Assembly: GCA_027035765.1 (NCBI GenBank)
Contig: JALVUD010000036.1
Span: 1-64,000, forward strand
DNA: 64,000 nt
Reading direction: 5' to 3'
Source: Campylobacteraceae bacterium
GTDB taxonomy: Bacteria > Campylobacterota > Campylobacteria > Campylobacterales > Sulfurovaceae
In this document: positions 1 to 9,310 of the stretch, in pieces
Layout: each line of letters opens with the position of its first letter
How positions within the stretch are numbered: the first letter of the stretch is position 1
Notes under the pieces: model-generated
Told to the model about the DNA's origin: nothing
The model's input: only the letters and a program-made list of their open reading frames with translations
Databases searched by the model: none
Position numbers and translations under genes: made by a program

Positions 1-808
1 CCCAGATGATGTAGCACAGCCCGTTGATCAGCGCCAGGTCGGTGCGGGGTTTGATGGGCAGGTAGATGTCCGCCATGTTGGCGGTTTTGGAATGGCGGGG
101 GTCGACGACGATGATCGTGGGTTTTTTGCCCCTTACCTGCTTGTTTCGTGCGATGTGAAGCTTTAAAATCGGGTGGTTGTCGGCGATGTTGGCGCCGATA
201 AGCATGATCACCTCTGCATGGCTGAAATCCTCGTAGCAGCCCGGAGGGCCGTCGCTGCCGAAGCTCTGCTTGTAGCCCATGACGGCGCTGGCCATGCAGA
301 GGGTGGTGTTGCCGTCGTAGTTGTTGGTCTCCAGCCCCAGCTGGACGAATTTGCCCAGGGTGTAGAACTCTTCGGTGAGCAGCTGCCCCGTGGAGATGAC
401 GCTCACGGCCTTTTTGCCGTACTTTTTCTGAACTTCTTTGAACTTGTCGCTCACAGTCTGGAAGGCTTCGTCCCAGCTCACCTGCTCGAAACTGCCGTTT
501 CGCTTGATCATCGCCCCCGGGAGTCGCGTAGGGGCCCGCACCATCTCGTGTTCGCTGAGCCCCTTGGGGCACAGCGTCCCACGGTTGACCGGATGGTCGG
601 GATCGCCCTTGACATAGACCGGATCGCCGTTTTTGACCCCGATGTAGAGGCCGCAGCCCACCCCGCAGTAACCGCAGGTGGAGCGCACCCACTTGTCGGG
701 GGCTTTGGATTTGGCGACCTTGCCGAAAAAGGGGTCGTCGACCAGGGCGTATTTTTCCTCTTTGATGTCCAGACCCAGAAAGGATTTGGCTTTGTTGAGT
801 AGACTCAT
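1..808 (-). CDS. nasA: Assimilatory-nitrate-reductase-like molybdopterin oxidoreductase, N-terminal part (runs off window start)
   Basis: Minus-strand translation from ATG at 808: MSLLNKAKSFLGLDIKEEKYALVDDPFFGKVAK...RSTCGYCGVGCGLYIGV...GTLCPKGLSEHEM; N-terminal 4Fe-4S and molybdopterin motifs; nitrate assimilation neighbours. Confidence 0.8.
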   Translation of the reverse strand, partial: MSLLNKAKSFLGLDIKEEKYALVDDPFFGKVAKSKAPDKWVRSTCGYCGVGCGLYIGVKNGDPVYVKGDPDHPVNRGTLCPKGLSEHEMVRAPTRLPGAMIKRNGSFEQVSWDEAFQTVSDKFKEVQKKYGKKAVSVISTGQLLTEEFYTLGKFVQLGLETNNYDGNTTLCMASAVMGYKQSFGSDGPPGCYEDFSHAEVIMLIGANIADNHPILKLHIARNKQVRGKKPTIIVVDPRHSKTANMADIYLPIKPRTDLALINGLCYIIW

Positions 809-1027
809 GGCTTTTGGTTCTTTCAGAATATTTGATTTATCTCTGGTCGGGCTGGAGCCCTCCGATGAGGAGATGAAGTCCCGCATCTTTTTATTCCAAT
901 TATAATCGTATTTGAGACAATTTGATGCTGAAAATATAAACAATGGTTAGGAAAACTGCTCTCGACATTTCGGATCAAGTTTAGAATGAGGAGCTTTTTA
1001 AAGGGCTTGATACGTCAAAAATCCTCA

Positions 1028-1798
1028 TTATGACGTATAGAGATAGCGCATCACGATAGCGACAGCGATCAAAAGCAACATTCCCTTGACAATACCGACA
1101 TAGGTTCGCTCCGGTATATACTTTCTGACTTTAGCCCCGAGATAGAATCCTCCGAGTGCCGCCGCCGTCGTATAGAGCAGAGTCGTCAAGCCCAGCCACC
1201 GTCCCATCAACAGGAAAACGGCGATTTGCGAAAGTTTCCCCAGGAGAAACGAGAGATTCATAAAGACGATGCTCTCCTCTTTGGGGTAGCGTTTGGTGAG
1301 GGCATAGATGATGAGAATCGGCGACATGTTGTTGGTGATGCCTCCCAGCATCCCGCCGATCAGGGCAAAGGAGACAAAAGAGGCTTTGGGGGAGCGATTG
1401 ACGAACTCAAATTCGACCCTCAGCCTTCCGAGGGCAAGATAGAGGAAGATCATCAAGGCCAAGAGCAGCTTCATCCACCGGGCATCCCAAGCCACCAATA
1501 TCAGTGTTCCCAGCACGCTGCCTGTGAGGGCCAGAAGCGCAAAAGAGAGGTGCTTGCGCGCCATCTTTTGCCACCCTTTGATCGTCCCGATACTTGCGGC
1601 ATTGATAAAGATCGTGGGGAAAAGAGTGATCAAAATCGCGCTGGAGAGATCCATCCCCATCGCCAGGATCGGCGTGCTGATCATCGCAAAAGAAAATCCC
1701 ACTGAACCGTGCACAAAACCGGCTGCCATAAGCACCAGAGCGATCAGAAAAGTCGAATCGGCGCCAAGGGTGGGGAGGAGAATGCTGTGCATCATCAT
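1028..1798 (-). CDS. TauE/SafE family membrane permease
   Basis: 256 aa polytopic protein, internal duplicated hydrophobic pattern GFVHGSVGFSFAMISTPILA typical of TauE/SafE. Confidence 0.75.
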   Translation of the reverse strand: MMMHSILLPTLGADSTFLIALVLMAAGFVHGSVGFSFAMISTPILAMGMDLSSAILITLFPTIFINAASIGTIKGWQKMARKHLSFALLALTGSVLGTLILVAWDARWMKLLLALMIFLYLALGRLRVEFEFVNRSPKASFVSFALIGGMLGGITNNMSPILIIYALTKRYPKEESIVFMNLSFLLGKLSQIAVFLLMGRWLGLTTLLYTTAAALGGFYLGAKVRKYIPERTYVGIVKGMLLLIAVAIVMRYLYTS

Positions 1799-2043
1799 TT
1801 ATAGCATAGACTTATTTATAGTTTACCGCTTCGTCGGCACGGGTCCGCTTGTAGATCGACTGCAGCGTCCGGGAGTCGGCGGAAGTGAGGATCGGGATTG
1901 AGAACGATCGGCTTTTATCGAACCGGCTCCTTTTTTTGCAAAAAGATAGTGAAGTTGAGAGAGGAAATCTTGGATGAAATTGCTACAGAAGGTCTCGATT
2001 TTAGTCATCCTGAACCTGAATCAGGATCTGGGGCGAAGCCCCG

Positions 2044-3639
2044 CTAGTGCCTCTGATTCCCCGCAAAGAAATTCCCCGCCAGTCCCAAGGGAACGACGGT
2101 GCGATAGAAGAGGTAGCGTCCGGTGATCTCGCTGACGGTGGCTCCCAGAAGAGCCACAATGAGAGTGATCGCTGCAGCGGTGCCCATATTGGCCGCGGCG
2201 AAGATGATGGCGACCATCGGCAAAGCGATGGCGAAGGCGGCCAGACTCGTCAGACGCAGCTTTTTCAGATGTCCGAAGTGCTCCTCCAGCAGCCGTTTGG
2301 TACGGCTGAGCGGATAGTAGAGGGGATGCTCTTTGTCCAGGTATTTGTAAAAGACCGTCTCATCGTAGATCAGATGCATCTGATAAAGCCCCAGCATCAG
2401 GGTCGGGGCCATCAGAGCCAGGACGCTGCGGGCCTCCCCGGTAAAGGCCAGAACCGTGGCAATCAGCAAAAAGCCCAGATATCCGGTGCCGAAGAATCGC
2501 AGGGTCGTGGACTTGCGGTTCCAGGCGGGGCGGGCGGGGACGCGGTAGATCATCGACTGGGCGTAGATGCCGTAAACCCCCAGCACCGCCACGGGCAGCT
2601 CCACCAGCAGCTTGAGCCACTCTGGCGCCCCCAGATAGTAGAGCAGTGCTAGCAGCGTCACACCCCCGGCGTAGGCCCCCAAAGCCGCCGCTTCGCGGCT
2701 GAGCCAGGAGCTTTTGAGGTTTTTCATGGCTGTGATCGCCAGAATCGGGCGCCCCAGATGCAGGGCTGACAGAGGCAGTCCGATGGCAGCAGGAGCCAGC
2801 ACCGCCAGGACCATCCAAAGGTTGGGAGCGGGGAGCTCCAGGCCCAGCAGATGGAGCAGTTCACCGAAAAAGAGGGCGACGAATCCGCCCACGCTCATTT
2901 GGGTCAGGACCGTCATGAAAACGAGAGGCCATTCGGGGTGGGCAGGTTTGAGGATATGCTCATCAGCGGGGTGGATCTCTTCACCCTCGGGGATTTCGGG
3001 CAGGGTATAGCGGGTGGTGGGTTTGGTGATGCCGACGTCAGGGAGATGGGGGGCGACGCCCTCTTTGGCCATGTCGTTTCGGATCCACTCCTCCTTGTCC
3101 ACCACTTCGATCTGAATGGCGCCGGCGGGGCAGGCCTGCACACAGGCGGGGGTCTGGCCCGCTTCCAGTTTGTCGACGCACATGTGGCATTTGGTGACGA
3201 TCCCCCGCTCTTCGTGGAAGACCGGCACTTCGTAGGGGCAGTTCCAGGTGCAGTACTGGCAGCCGATGCAGTCTTCGTCTACATGGTAGACGATGCCGTT
3301 GTCGAGTTTGATGTAGCTGTTGGTGGGGCAGCCGTTGAGGCACGCGGGGTCGATGCAGTGGTTGCAGCTCATGGAGTTAAACAGCTGCAGGGTGTCGGGG
3401 AAATGCCCCGTCTCCATTTCGCCGACTCTACGCCATTTGACGTCGGCGGGGTTGCCGTTTTGTTCGTTGCAGGCCACTTCGCAGCAGTGGCACCCCACGC
3501 AGGCGGTCATGTCGAAGTGGAAGCGGTACTGTTGGCCCGGTTGCAGCTCGGGGATATCGATGGTGTAGTTGCCGCACTGCATACCGGTGTCGGCTTTGTG
3601 ATTCAGAAAGCTGTCGATGGGGGTAGTTGCTTCACTCAT
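2044..3639 (-). CDS. Fusion of DmsB-like 4Fe-4S ferredoxin and DmsC-like membrane anchor
   Basis: N-terminal CVGCHCCEVACNEQNGNP, CNHCIDPACLNGCP, CIGCQYCTWNCPYEVP cluster motifs followed by about 8 TM segments; likely start MSEATT. Confidence 0.8.
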   Translation of the reverse strand: MSEATTPIDSFLNHKADTGMQCGNYTIDIPELQPGQQYRFHFDMTACVGCHCCEVACNEQNGNPADVKWRRVGEMETGHFPDTLQLFNSMSCNHCIDPACLNGCPTNSYIKLDNGIVYHVDEDCIGCQYCTWNCPYEVPVFHEERGIVTKCHMCVDKLEAGQTPACVQACPAGAIQIEVVDKEEWIRNDMAKEGVAPHLPDVGITKPTTRYTLPEIPEGEEIHPADEHILKPAHPEWPLVFMTVLTQMSVGGFVALFFGELLHLLGLELPAPNLWMVLAVLAPAAIGLPLSALHLGRPILAITAMKNLKSSWLSREAAALGAYAGGVTLLALLYYLGAPEWLKLLVELPVAVLGVYGIYAQSMIYRVPARPAWNRKSTTLRFFGTGYLGFLLIATVLAFTGEARSVLALMAPTLMLGLYQMHLIYDETVFYKYLDKEHPLYYPLSRTKRLLEEHFGHLKKLRLTSLAAFAIALPMVAIIFAAANMGTAAAITLIVALLGATVSEITGRYLFYRTVVPLGLAGNFFAGNQRH

Positions 3640-3813
3640 ATTTTGGACTCCGACATTAGTCAATTGGGTGTATTGTATCACTGAAAGAGTCAGAAGGATG
3701 ATGAAAAAGTGATCATATGCGGAAAGAGATGTCGGTATGGGGAGTTGTGTGTTTCAAACGGTGGGCCCACAGGACGCTACCCTACGGCTTGTGTGCAAGG
3801 GGGAGAGCTCTGT

Positions 3814-4320
3814 TCAGTGGAGCTCCACCTTCTCGGCTCCTGTCTCTTCCAACAGCGTCCGGGCTTTGTCGACCGCCTCGTCGGAGCCGTGGACGATCAC
3901 CAGGACCTTACCCTTCTCCACCAAGCCTTCGTAGCGCTTGGCCTCGATCTCACCCATTCCCCACTCGATCAGGGCGTCGGCCAGGCCCAGGGCCGCTCCG
4001 CCGGTCATGGCGCCGCCCAGCAGACCCGCCAGGGCTGCACTGACGGGGCCCACGCCGACAATAGGACCGAAGCCGGGGACGATGAAAAAGGCACCGCCCA
4101 GCAGTGCGCCGATGAGACCGCCCCAGAGGGCGCCCTGGCTTCCCCAGAGGGCGACGTCGCTGTTGACCTTCTCCACTTCGACCTTCTCCACCTCCTCCTC
4201 GTTGGAGCGGGCGACGAGGGAGATGGAACGTCGGTCCACTCCCGCAGCAAGCAGCTTCTCTACAACCTCTTTGGCGCTTTGGGCATCGGGATAGACGGCG
4301 ACGGCAAAATGTTTTTTCAT
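3814..4320 (-). CDS. Glycine-zipper-containing stress-type protein (paralogue of 9311..9814)
   Basis: 168 aa; N-terminal fold plus Gly/Ala-rich hydrophobic middle GSQGALWGGLIGALLGGAFFIVPGFGPIVGVGP. Confidence 0.55.
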   Translation of the reverse strand: MKKHFAVAVYPDAQSAKEVVEKLLAAGVDRRSISLVARSNEEEVEKVEVEKVNSDVALWGSQGALWGGLIGALLGGAFFIVPGFGPIVGVGPVSAALAGLLGGAMTGGAALGLADALIEWGMGEIEAKRYEGLVEKGKVLVIVHGSDEAVDKARTLLEETGAEKVELH

Positions 4321-4853
4321 ATTTTTCTCCTTGTGTGTGGTATGCTCTCATCGAAACGGACGACCCGATCGATATGTTTTCGAAGCCTTTCGGCGAGGCG
4401 GTTCCAATGCTCATCATCCGGAACGATCCGGCGGGGAAAGTAGAGGAAGGTTCCTCCCCCCATCTCCAGCAGCGTCCCCGCAGGGGCCAGAATCGCCCGC
4501 CGGAACCCCTCCCAGGGGAGGCAGGCCTCATCGAGGCAGATGCCCTCCTCGGAGAGGGTAATTTTCAGCCGTCCCGGGCGCTCCTCTCCGGCAAAAAAGC
4601 GCCGCAGCATCCGGCGGCGCATGGGCCAGCGCAGGCCGTACCAGTAGATCACCAGCAGCGTCGAAATCAGCAGCAGTCCGATGCTTCCGCGCAGCAGGGC
4701 CGCCACGACTCCGAACTGGGTCAGGGCGATGAAAAACCATCCCATGTATCGCCGCCAGCTGTGGCGCATATCGTAATCGTAGGCGAGTTTGGCCCCTTCC
4801 AAAAAGGTCGCCTCGTCCCAGGGGAGTTCCAGGGTGATCACAGGCTCAGACAT
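4317..4853 (-). CDS. YcxB-like membrane protein
   Basis: Start MSEPVITLELPWDEATF; two TM segments then basic domain. Confidence 0.45.
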   Translation of the reverse strand: MSEPVITLELPWDEATFLEGAKLAYDYDMRHSWRRYMGWFFIALTQFGVVAALLRGSIGLLLISTLLVIYWYGLRWPMRRRMLRRFFAGEERPGRLKITLSEEGICLDEACLPWEGFRRAILAPAGTLLEMGGGTFLYFPRRIVPDDEHWNRLAERLRKHIDRVVRFDESIPHTRRKI

Positions 4854-5451
4854 GTTCGTCACTCTCAACGATCCAGAGCCTGTTTTTCTCCACGCATCCC
4901 TGAGCTTCCAGCGCATCGAGCAGCTTCAGACTCTCGTTGTAGAGACGCTGGAAACGGAGGTTCTCTTCGGCATATTTGCGCTGCATCTTTTTGGCGTACC
5001 ACCAGGCCGCGAGGATGGAGAGGGCGAAAAGGCCGTAGATGTACCATTGGTAGGCTTTGAGGTTGAGCAGCACGATGAAATACTGGACAGAAAAGAGGAC
5101 GGAAAACTCCACCGAAAAGATGATCACCAACGTAGAAGAGTGGGCGAAGTCCAGAGTGTATTTCTCGATCTCTTTGAGGACCGAGAGATTGGCATTGAAG
5201 CGTTCGACTTTCTCACGACACTCCCCCGTCAGTTTATCGGTGGGACTCGGCTTGAGATGAAGATTGCTGAGGTTGTACTCGACGTTGGTCTGTTTGTACT
5301 CCCGCAGGATCTCGGGATGGATCTGCAGGAGTTCTCGGATCTGTTCCACTGTGGGACGTTCGGTTCCGAGGATCCTTTTGACATCCTGGAGGATCAGGTC
5401 ATAGAGTCCGACGCTTTTGATCTCACGGGCGACACGGTCGAGGTTGGTCAC
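4846..5451 (-). CDS. Conserved hypothetical membrane protein
   Basis: 201 aa ORF with two central TM helices, overlapping translationally with the next gene. Confidence 0.45.
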   Translation of the reverse strand: MTNLDRVAREIKSVGLYDLILQDVKRILGTERPTVEQIRELLQIHPEILREYKQTNVEYNLSNLHLKPSPTDKLTGECREKVERFNANLSVLKEIEKYTLDFAHSSTLVIIFSVEFSVLFSVQYFIVLLNLKAYQWYIYGLFALSILAAWWYAKKMQRKYAEENLRFQRLYNESLKLLDALEAQGCVEKNRLWIVESDEHV

Positions 5452-5468
5452 GGTATTCCTTCACAGTC

Positions 5469-7163
5469 TTACTTCTGAGCGGGAACGGTTTCCGGCGCCG
5501 CTTCCGGTTCCTCGTTGAGTCCATAACTGGCGACATTGTCCTTGGCGGGGAGGAAGATCCCGATCAGCCCTTTGAGTCCGACGCTCATAATGATATTGAA
5601 GAGGAAGATAAACCAGGCGATCATCACCATGGAGCCGAAGACGGCGGCGAGGATCATCCAGGTGTTGAACTCTCCGTTGACATAAAGGTGACGGCGCAGC
5701 ATACCGTCGAGCCCGGCCATTCCCGCGAAGGCCCCCATCCCCACTCCGCCGATGAGGTAGAGCCAGAAGTGGGTCCAGGTGAGCTTTTTGCTAAAGAGCG
5801 TGGTGTTGTTGGTTACCAGGGGCCAAAGCACATAAAGCGCACTGTAGAGGGTCATGTAGAGCCCCACGATCAGCGCGATGTGGAAGTGGGCGAAGCTGAT
5901 CCACTGGGTATTGTGCAGGACCCGGTTCATCCCCATATCGGCCTGGATGATTCCGGCGGGAACCGCCAGACCGAATCCGATGAGGCCGCCAAGCAGATAG
6001 GCCAGCTCCGGACTCATTTTCAGTGGACGGGCCTTCCAGAGGGTCACCAGGGTGATGAAGAGGGCGAGTCCCTGGGTCAGGAGCTCGAAGGCGGTCACCA
6101 TCTCTCCGGAGACCAGTTTCATCATCTCGGGCTGGGGCTGGTCGGCCAGGAGGTGGTGGCTCCAGACCATCCAGGAGACGAAGAGCTCCAGCAGCAGCGC
6201 CGCCCGGGCGACGTTCTCCATAAAGAGCTTCTGCCCGGTGATCAGCGTCGCCAGCAGGTACCAGGAGCCTGCGACGTAGATGAGCACCAGACCGTCGGCG
6301 ACCAGGTCGAACCCCCACCAGAAGAAGTTTTTATAGAGTAACGAATCGACGGCGTGGACATCCCAGGTGATGCCGCCGGCATCGGCGATGAGATAGACCA
6401 GGACCAGGATACCGGCAGCGAGGATCACGATGGCGTCGAGGAAGGTATCGACGGTTCCGCGGAAGATCGCGACCACCGGCAGACTCAGAGCCGGCTCTTT
6501 GGAGTAGGGGGGCTTGCCGGTGAGCTTGTGGATCAGGTTCATCAGCCCGTCGATTCCGAAGCCCGAGATCAGCAGCTCTTTTGTGGTTTTGTTCTTGTGG
6601 ATCCCGGTGCGGGCGAAGATGGTGGCGTAGATGTTGTAGATGAAGCCGATGGTGCCGATCATGATGAGCGCCACCCCGATGACAAAGACGAATCCGCCGA
6701 TGAGTTTGAACTGCTCCATATCGGCAGGCAGCGGCCAGTAGAGGGTATACAGCGGCGCATACTGCCAGATGAAGCCCGCCAGCCAGGCCATAGCGGTACC
6801 CACGGTGATGAGGATCCAGACGGCGTTGGCCAGTTTGACACTGTAGAGGGGCTTTTTGGTCAGGTACGGCACCAGAAACATAAACGCGGCGAAGACCAGC
6901 TGATAGGTCGAGCCGAAGATTCCCACGATGGGGTGGACGGTCATGATGGAGAAGAAGTGTTCAGGATGATTGAACATCTTGGGCAGGGGATTGGAGGGGC
7001 CGGTTTCGACCATTCGCATGATCATCCCCTCGATGGCCACCAGGCCGAAGAAGAGGAAACTCATCACCACCGCCCGCAGGGTGACTTTCTGCAAGGCACT
7101 CAGCTGGGTGTGATCGAAGTCGGTTCCGTGAATCAGTGTCTGGGTGAAACTCTTTTTTTCCAT
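5469..7163 (-). CDS. Heme-copper oxidase superfamily subunit I, NO-reductase-like (gNOR-type proposed)
   Basis: 564 aa, about 14 TM; MTVHPIVGIFG, VWSHHLLAD (tandem His), ISFAHFHIALIVG; helix VI reads FFWWGFDLVADG in place of GHPEVY. Confidence 0.75.
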   Translation of the reverse strand: MEKKSFTQTLIHGTDFDHTQLSALQKVTLRAVVMSFLFFGLVAIEGMIMRMVETGPSNPLPKMFNHPEHFFSIMTVHPIVGIFGSTYQLVFAAFMFLVPYLTKKPLYSVKLANAVWILITVGTAMAWLAGFIWQYAPLYTLYWPLPADMEQFKLIGGFVFVIGVALIMIGTIGFIYNIYATIFARTGIHKNKTTKELLISGFGIDGLMNLIHKLTGKPPYSKEPALSLPVVAIFRGTVDTFLDAIVILAAGILVLVYLIADAGGITWDVHAVDSLLYKNFFWWGFDLVADGLVLIYVAGSWYLLATLITGQKLFMENVARAALLLELFVSWMVWSHHLLADQPQPEMMKLVSGEMVTAFELLTQGLALFITLVTLWKARPLKMSPELAYLLGGLIGFGLAVPAGIIQADMGMNRVLHNTQWISFAHFHIALIVGLYMTLYSALYVLWPLVTNNTTLFSKKLTWTHFWLYLIGGVGMGAFAGMAGLDGMLRRHLYVNGEFNTWMILAAVFGSMVMIAWFIFLFNIIMSVGLKGLIGIFLPAKDNVASYGLNEEPEAAPETVPAQK

Positions 7164-7176
7164 AGTCAGATCCTTC

Positions 7177-7773
7177 TTACTTGCTTGCCAGTTTGGGATT
7201 GCAGTCGATGACGACGGCGTCTTTGACGAGCATTTTATCTCGTCCGGTTTCGTGATCGTACTGTTCGGGTCCGGAATATTCGGTAGAGGTCAGATCGAAC
7301 TTTCCGCACTCGTTGAAGGTCCAGAGAATGTCGTTGTGATGTTTGGGAAGCACCTGCATCTGCATCACCATCGTGCCGTCTTTTCGGAAGAGACCGAAGC
7401 CGTAGGTCAGATCTTTGCTGCTGACGTTGAAACGGACTTTCTCTCCCTGTTTGAAGTGGATGGGCTTTTCGGGGAGTTTCCAGCGATGTCTGTCGATGGA
7501 GATGGTGTACTCGTGGTCAGCTTTGATGTCGTGGCGCATGATATCCTCGGCCACCCAGGGGATAGCGTTGTAGGTGAAGATATGGTGTCCGACTCCTCCG
7601 GCGACGAGGAAAGCGATGTAGCCGTAAAAGGGGATACGGACGATGGACTTGACCTTCTCTTTGCGGGTCAGATTGTAGCCGAACCAGGCGATGATCGAGA
7701 TGATCAGCAGCGCATAGATCGAATAGGCTGCCCAGTGGAATTTGAGCAGCTCCACGGAGGTGGCGAAATTCAT
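7177..7773 (-). CDS. Cytochrome oxidase subunit II-like partner lacking CuA cysteines
   Basis: TM anchor plus cupredoxin-like domain; STEYSGPEQYDHETGRDKM at the CuA site; SD ggaagg upstream of ATG at 7773. Confidence 0.7.
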   Translation of the reverse strand: MNFATSVELLKFHWAAYSIYALLIISIIAWFGYNLTRKEKVKSIVRIPFYGYIAFLVAGGVGHHIFTYNAIPWVAEDIMRHDIKADHEYTISIDRHRWKLPEKPIHFKQGEKVRFNVSSKDLTYGFGLFRKDGTMVMQMQVLPKHHNDILWTFNECGKFDLTSTEYSGPEQYDHETGRDKMLVKDAVVIDCNPKLASK

Positions 7774-7850
7774 AGTCTTTCCTTCCATAAATTCGGTGAA
7801 TTTTATCCTGTGGATAGGATTGAATTATAGAGGTTTTGAAGTCCTTAGCC

Positions 7851-7864
7851 TTGATCTTGATCAA
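7851..7864. promoter_or_regulatory. FNR/CRP-type palindrome TTGATCTTGATCAA
   Basis: Perfect TTGAT-N4-ATCAA about 80 bp upstream of the NO-reductase-like operon start. Confidence 0.6.
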
Positions 7865-8107
7865 ATATCAGAGTATTGAATAGTCTAAAAAATGATCAAT
7901 AAATAATCAAAAGTTATTTCAAAAATGATTCACTGTCGATTTTTTGTACAGGAGAAACGGGCCTTGATCAGTTTACGCCGGAAACGATTTAACGAATCGA
8001 TGTATAATATTTTCACATCCGGATGAGCAAAATAGCTTAAGAAAAGGAGTGGGAGCAAGTCGTATATCTTAACTGGTGAGGACCCTGAAAGAGAGTGAGG
8101 AAAAACA

Positions 8108-9241
8108 ATGCTCTTTGATTTCAAAAAGAAAGCCGCGTCATTACTGGAAAGTGCCGGAATCAGCATAAACGGCAGTGAACCATGGGATATACAGGTACAT
8201 AATGAAGAGCTCTACGAACGGACACTTCGCGGCGGTACTGTCGCTTTCGGAGAGTCCTATATGGATGGTTGGTGGGATGCGGAGGATCTGGAACGCTTTT
8301 TCGAAAAAGTTCTCACCGCCAATCTCGATGCAAAGATTCAAACCTTGGGACTGCTGCCCTACTATCTCAAATCCCTGATCACCAATCCGCAGAAAGGGAG
8401 CCGTACCTACGCGGTGGGTGAAACCCATTACGACATCGGCAACGATCTGTATCGCCGCATGCTCGATCGGCGTATGACCTACACGTGTGCCTACTGGGAA
8501 CCCTTTCAGGAGCTGCCTGCCGCCAAAACACTCGACGAGGCACAGGAGCACAAACTCGAGATGATCTGCAGGAAGATCGGCCTGAAAAAAGGCGACAGAG
8601 TTCTGGATATCGGCTGCGGATGGGGAAGTTTCATCCGCTATGCCGCCGAAAAACACGGCGTCGAATGTGTCGGTATCTCGGTTTCGAAAGAGCAGGTAAG
8701 ACACGGCAACGAAACACGAGGAGATCTGCCGATCGAATTCAGGTATCAGGATTACAGAGAGGTGAACGAGACGTTCGATCATATCGTCTCACTCGGTATG
8801 TTCGAGCATGTGGGCGTCAAAAACTACAAGCACTATATGGAAGTGGTCCACCAGTGTCTCAAAGAAGATGGACTCTTCCTTCTGCAGACGATCGGAAGTC
8901 CCGTCAGCCGCCGCTCGACCGATCCTTGGATCGACAAATATATTTTCCCCAACTCCATGCTGCCCTCGATGGCGCAGATCGCCAAAGCGGCGGAAAAACT
9001 CTTTGTCATCGAAGATTGGCACAATTTCGGATATCAGTACTACCTGACTCTGATGGCGTGGTACGAGAACTTTCTGCGTGCATGGCCGGAACTGAAGGGG
9101 CATTACGATGAGCGGTTTTACAGGATGTGGGTCTTCTACCTCCTCTCCTCCGCCGCGACATTCAGCACCCGGATCAATCAGGTCTGGCAGATCGTCTTTT
9201 CCAAAGAGGGGGTCAAGGGCGGCTATAAAAGCCTGAGGTAA
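8108..9241 (+). CDS. cfa: Cyclopropane-fatty-acyl-phospholipid synthase
   Basis: 377 aa; VLDIGCGWGSFIRYAAEKHGVECVGIS SAM motif; FEHVGVKNYKHYM. Confidence 0.93.
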   Translation: MLFDFKKKAASLLESAGISINGSEPWDIQVHNEELYERTLRGGTVAFGESYMDGWWDAEDLERFFEKVLTANLDAKIQTLGLLPYYLKSLITNPQKGSRTYAVGETHYDIGNDLYRRMLDRRMTYTCAYWEPFQELPAAKTLDEAQEHKLEMICRKIGLKKGDRVLDIGCGWGSFIRYAAEKHGVECVGISVSKEQVRHGNETRGDLPIEFRYQDYREVNETFDHIVSLGMFEHVGVKNYKHYMEVVHQCLKEDGLFLLQTIGSPVSRRSTDPWIDKYIFPNSMLPSMAQIAKAAEKLFVIEDWHNFGYQYYLTLMAWYENFLRAWPELKGHYDERFYRMWVFYLLSSAATFSTRINQVWQIVFSKEGVKGGYKSLR

Positions 9242-9310
9242 AAGCGTGGAATGACTCCCGCCCGGGAGCAGAATATGTCTACGGTCGGGAAGTTTGATTC
9301 CACTCCGTTT

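Noticed and set aside
7930-8166. 78-aa minus-strand ORF upstream of cfa
   Set aside because: Overlaps cfa N-terminus antisense, AT-rich regulatory region, no protein features
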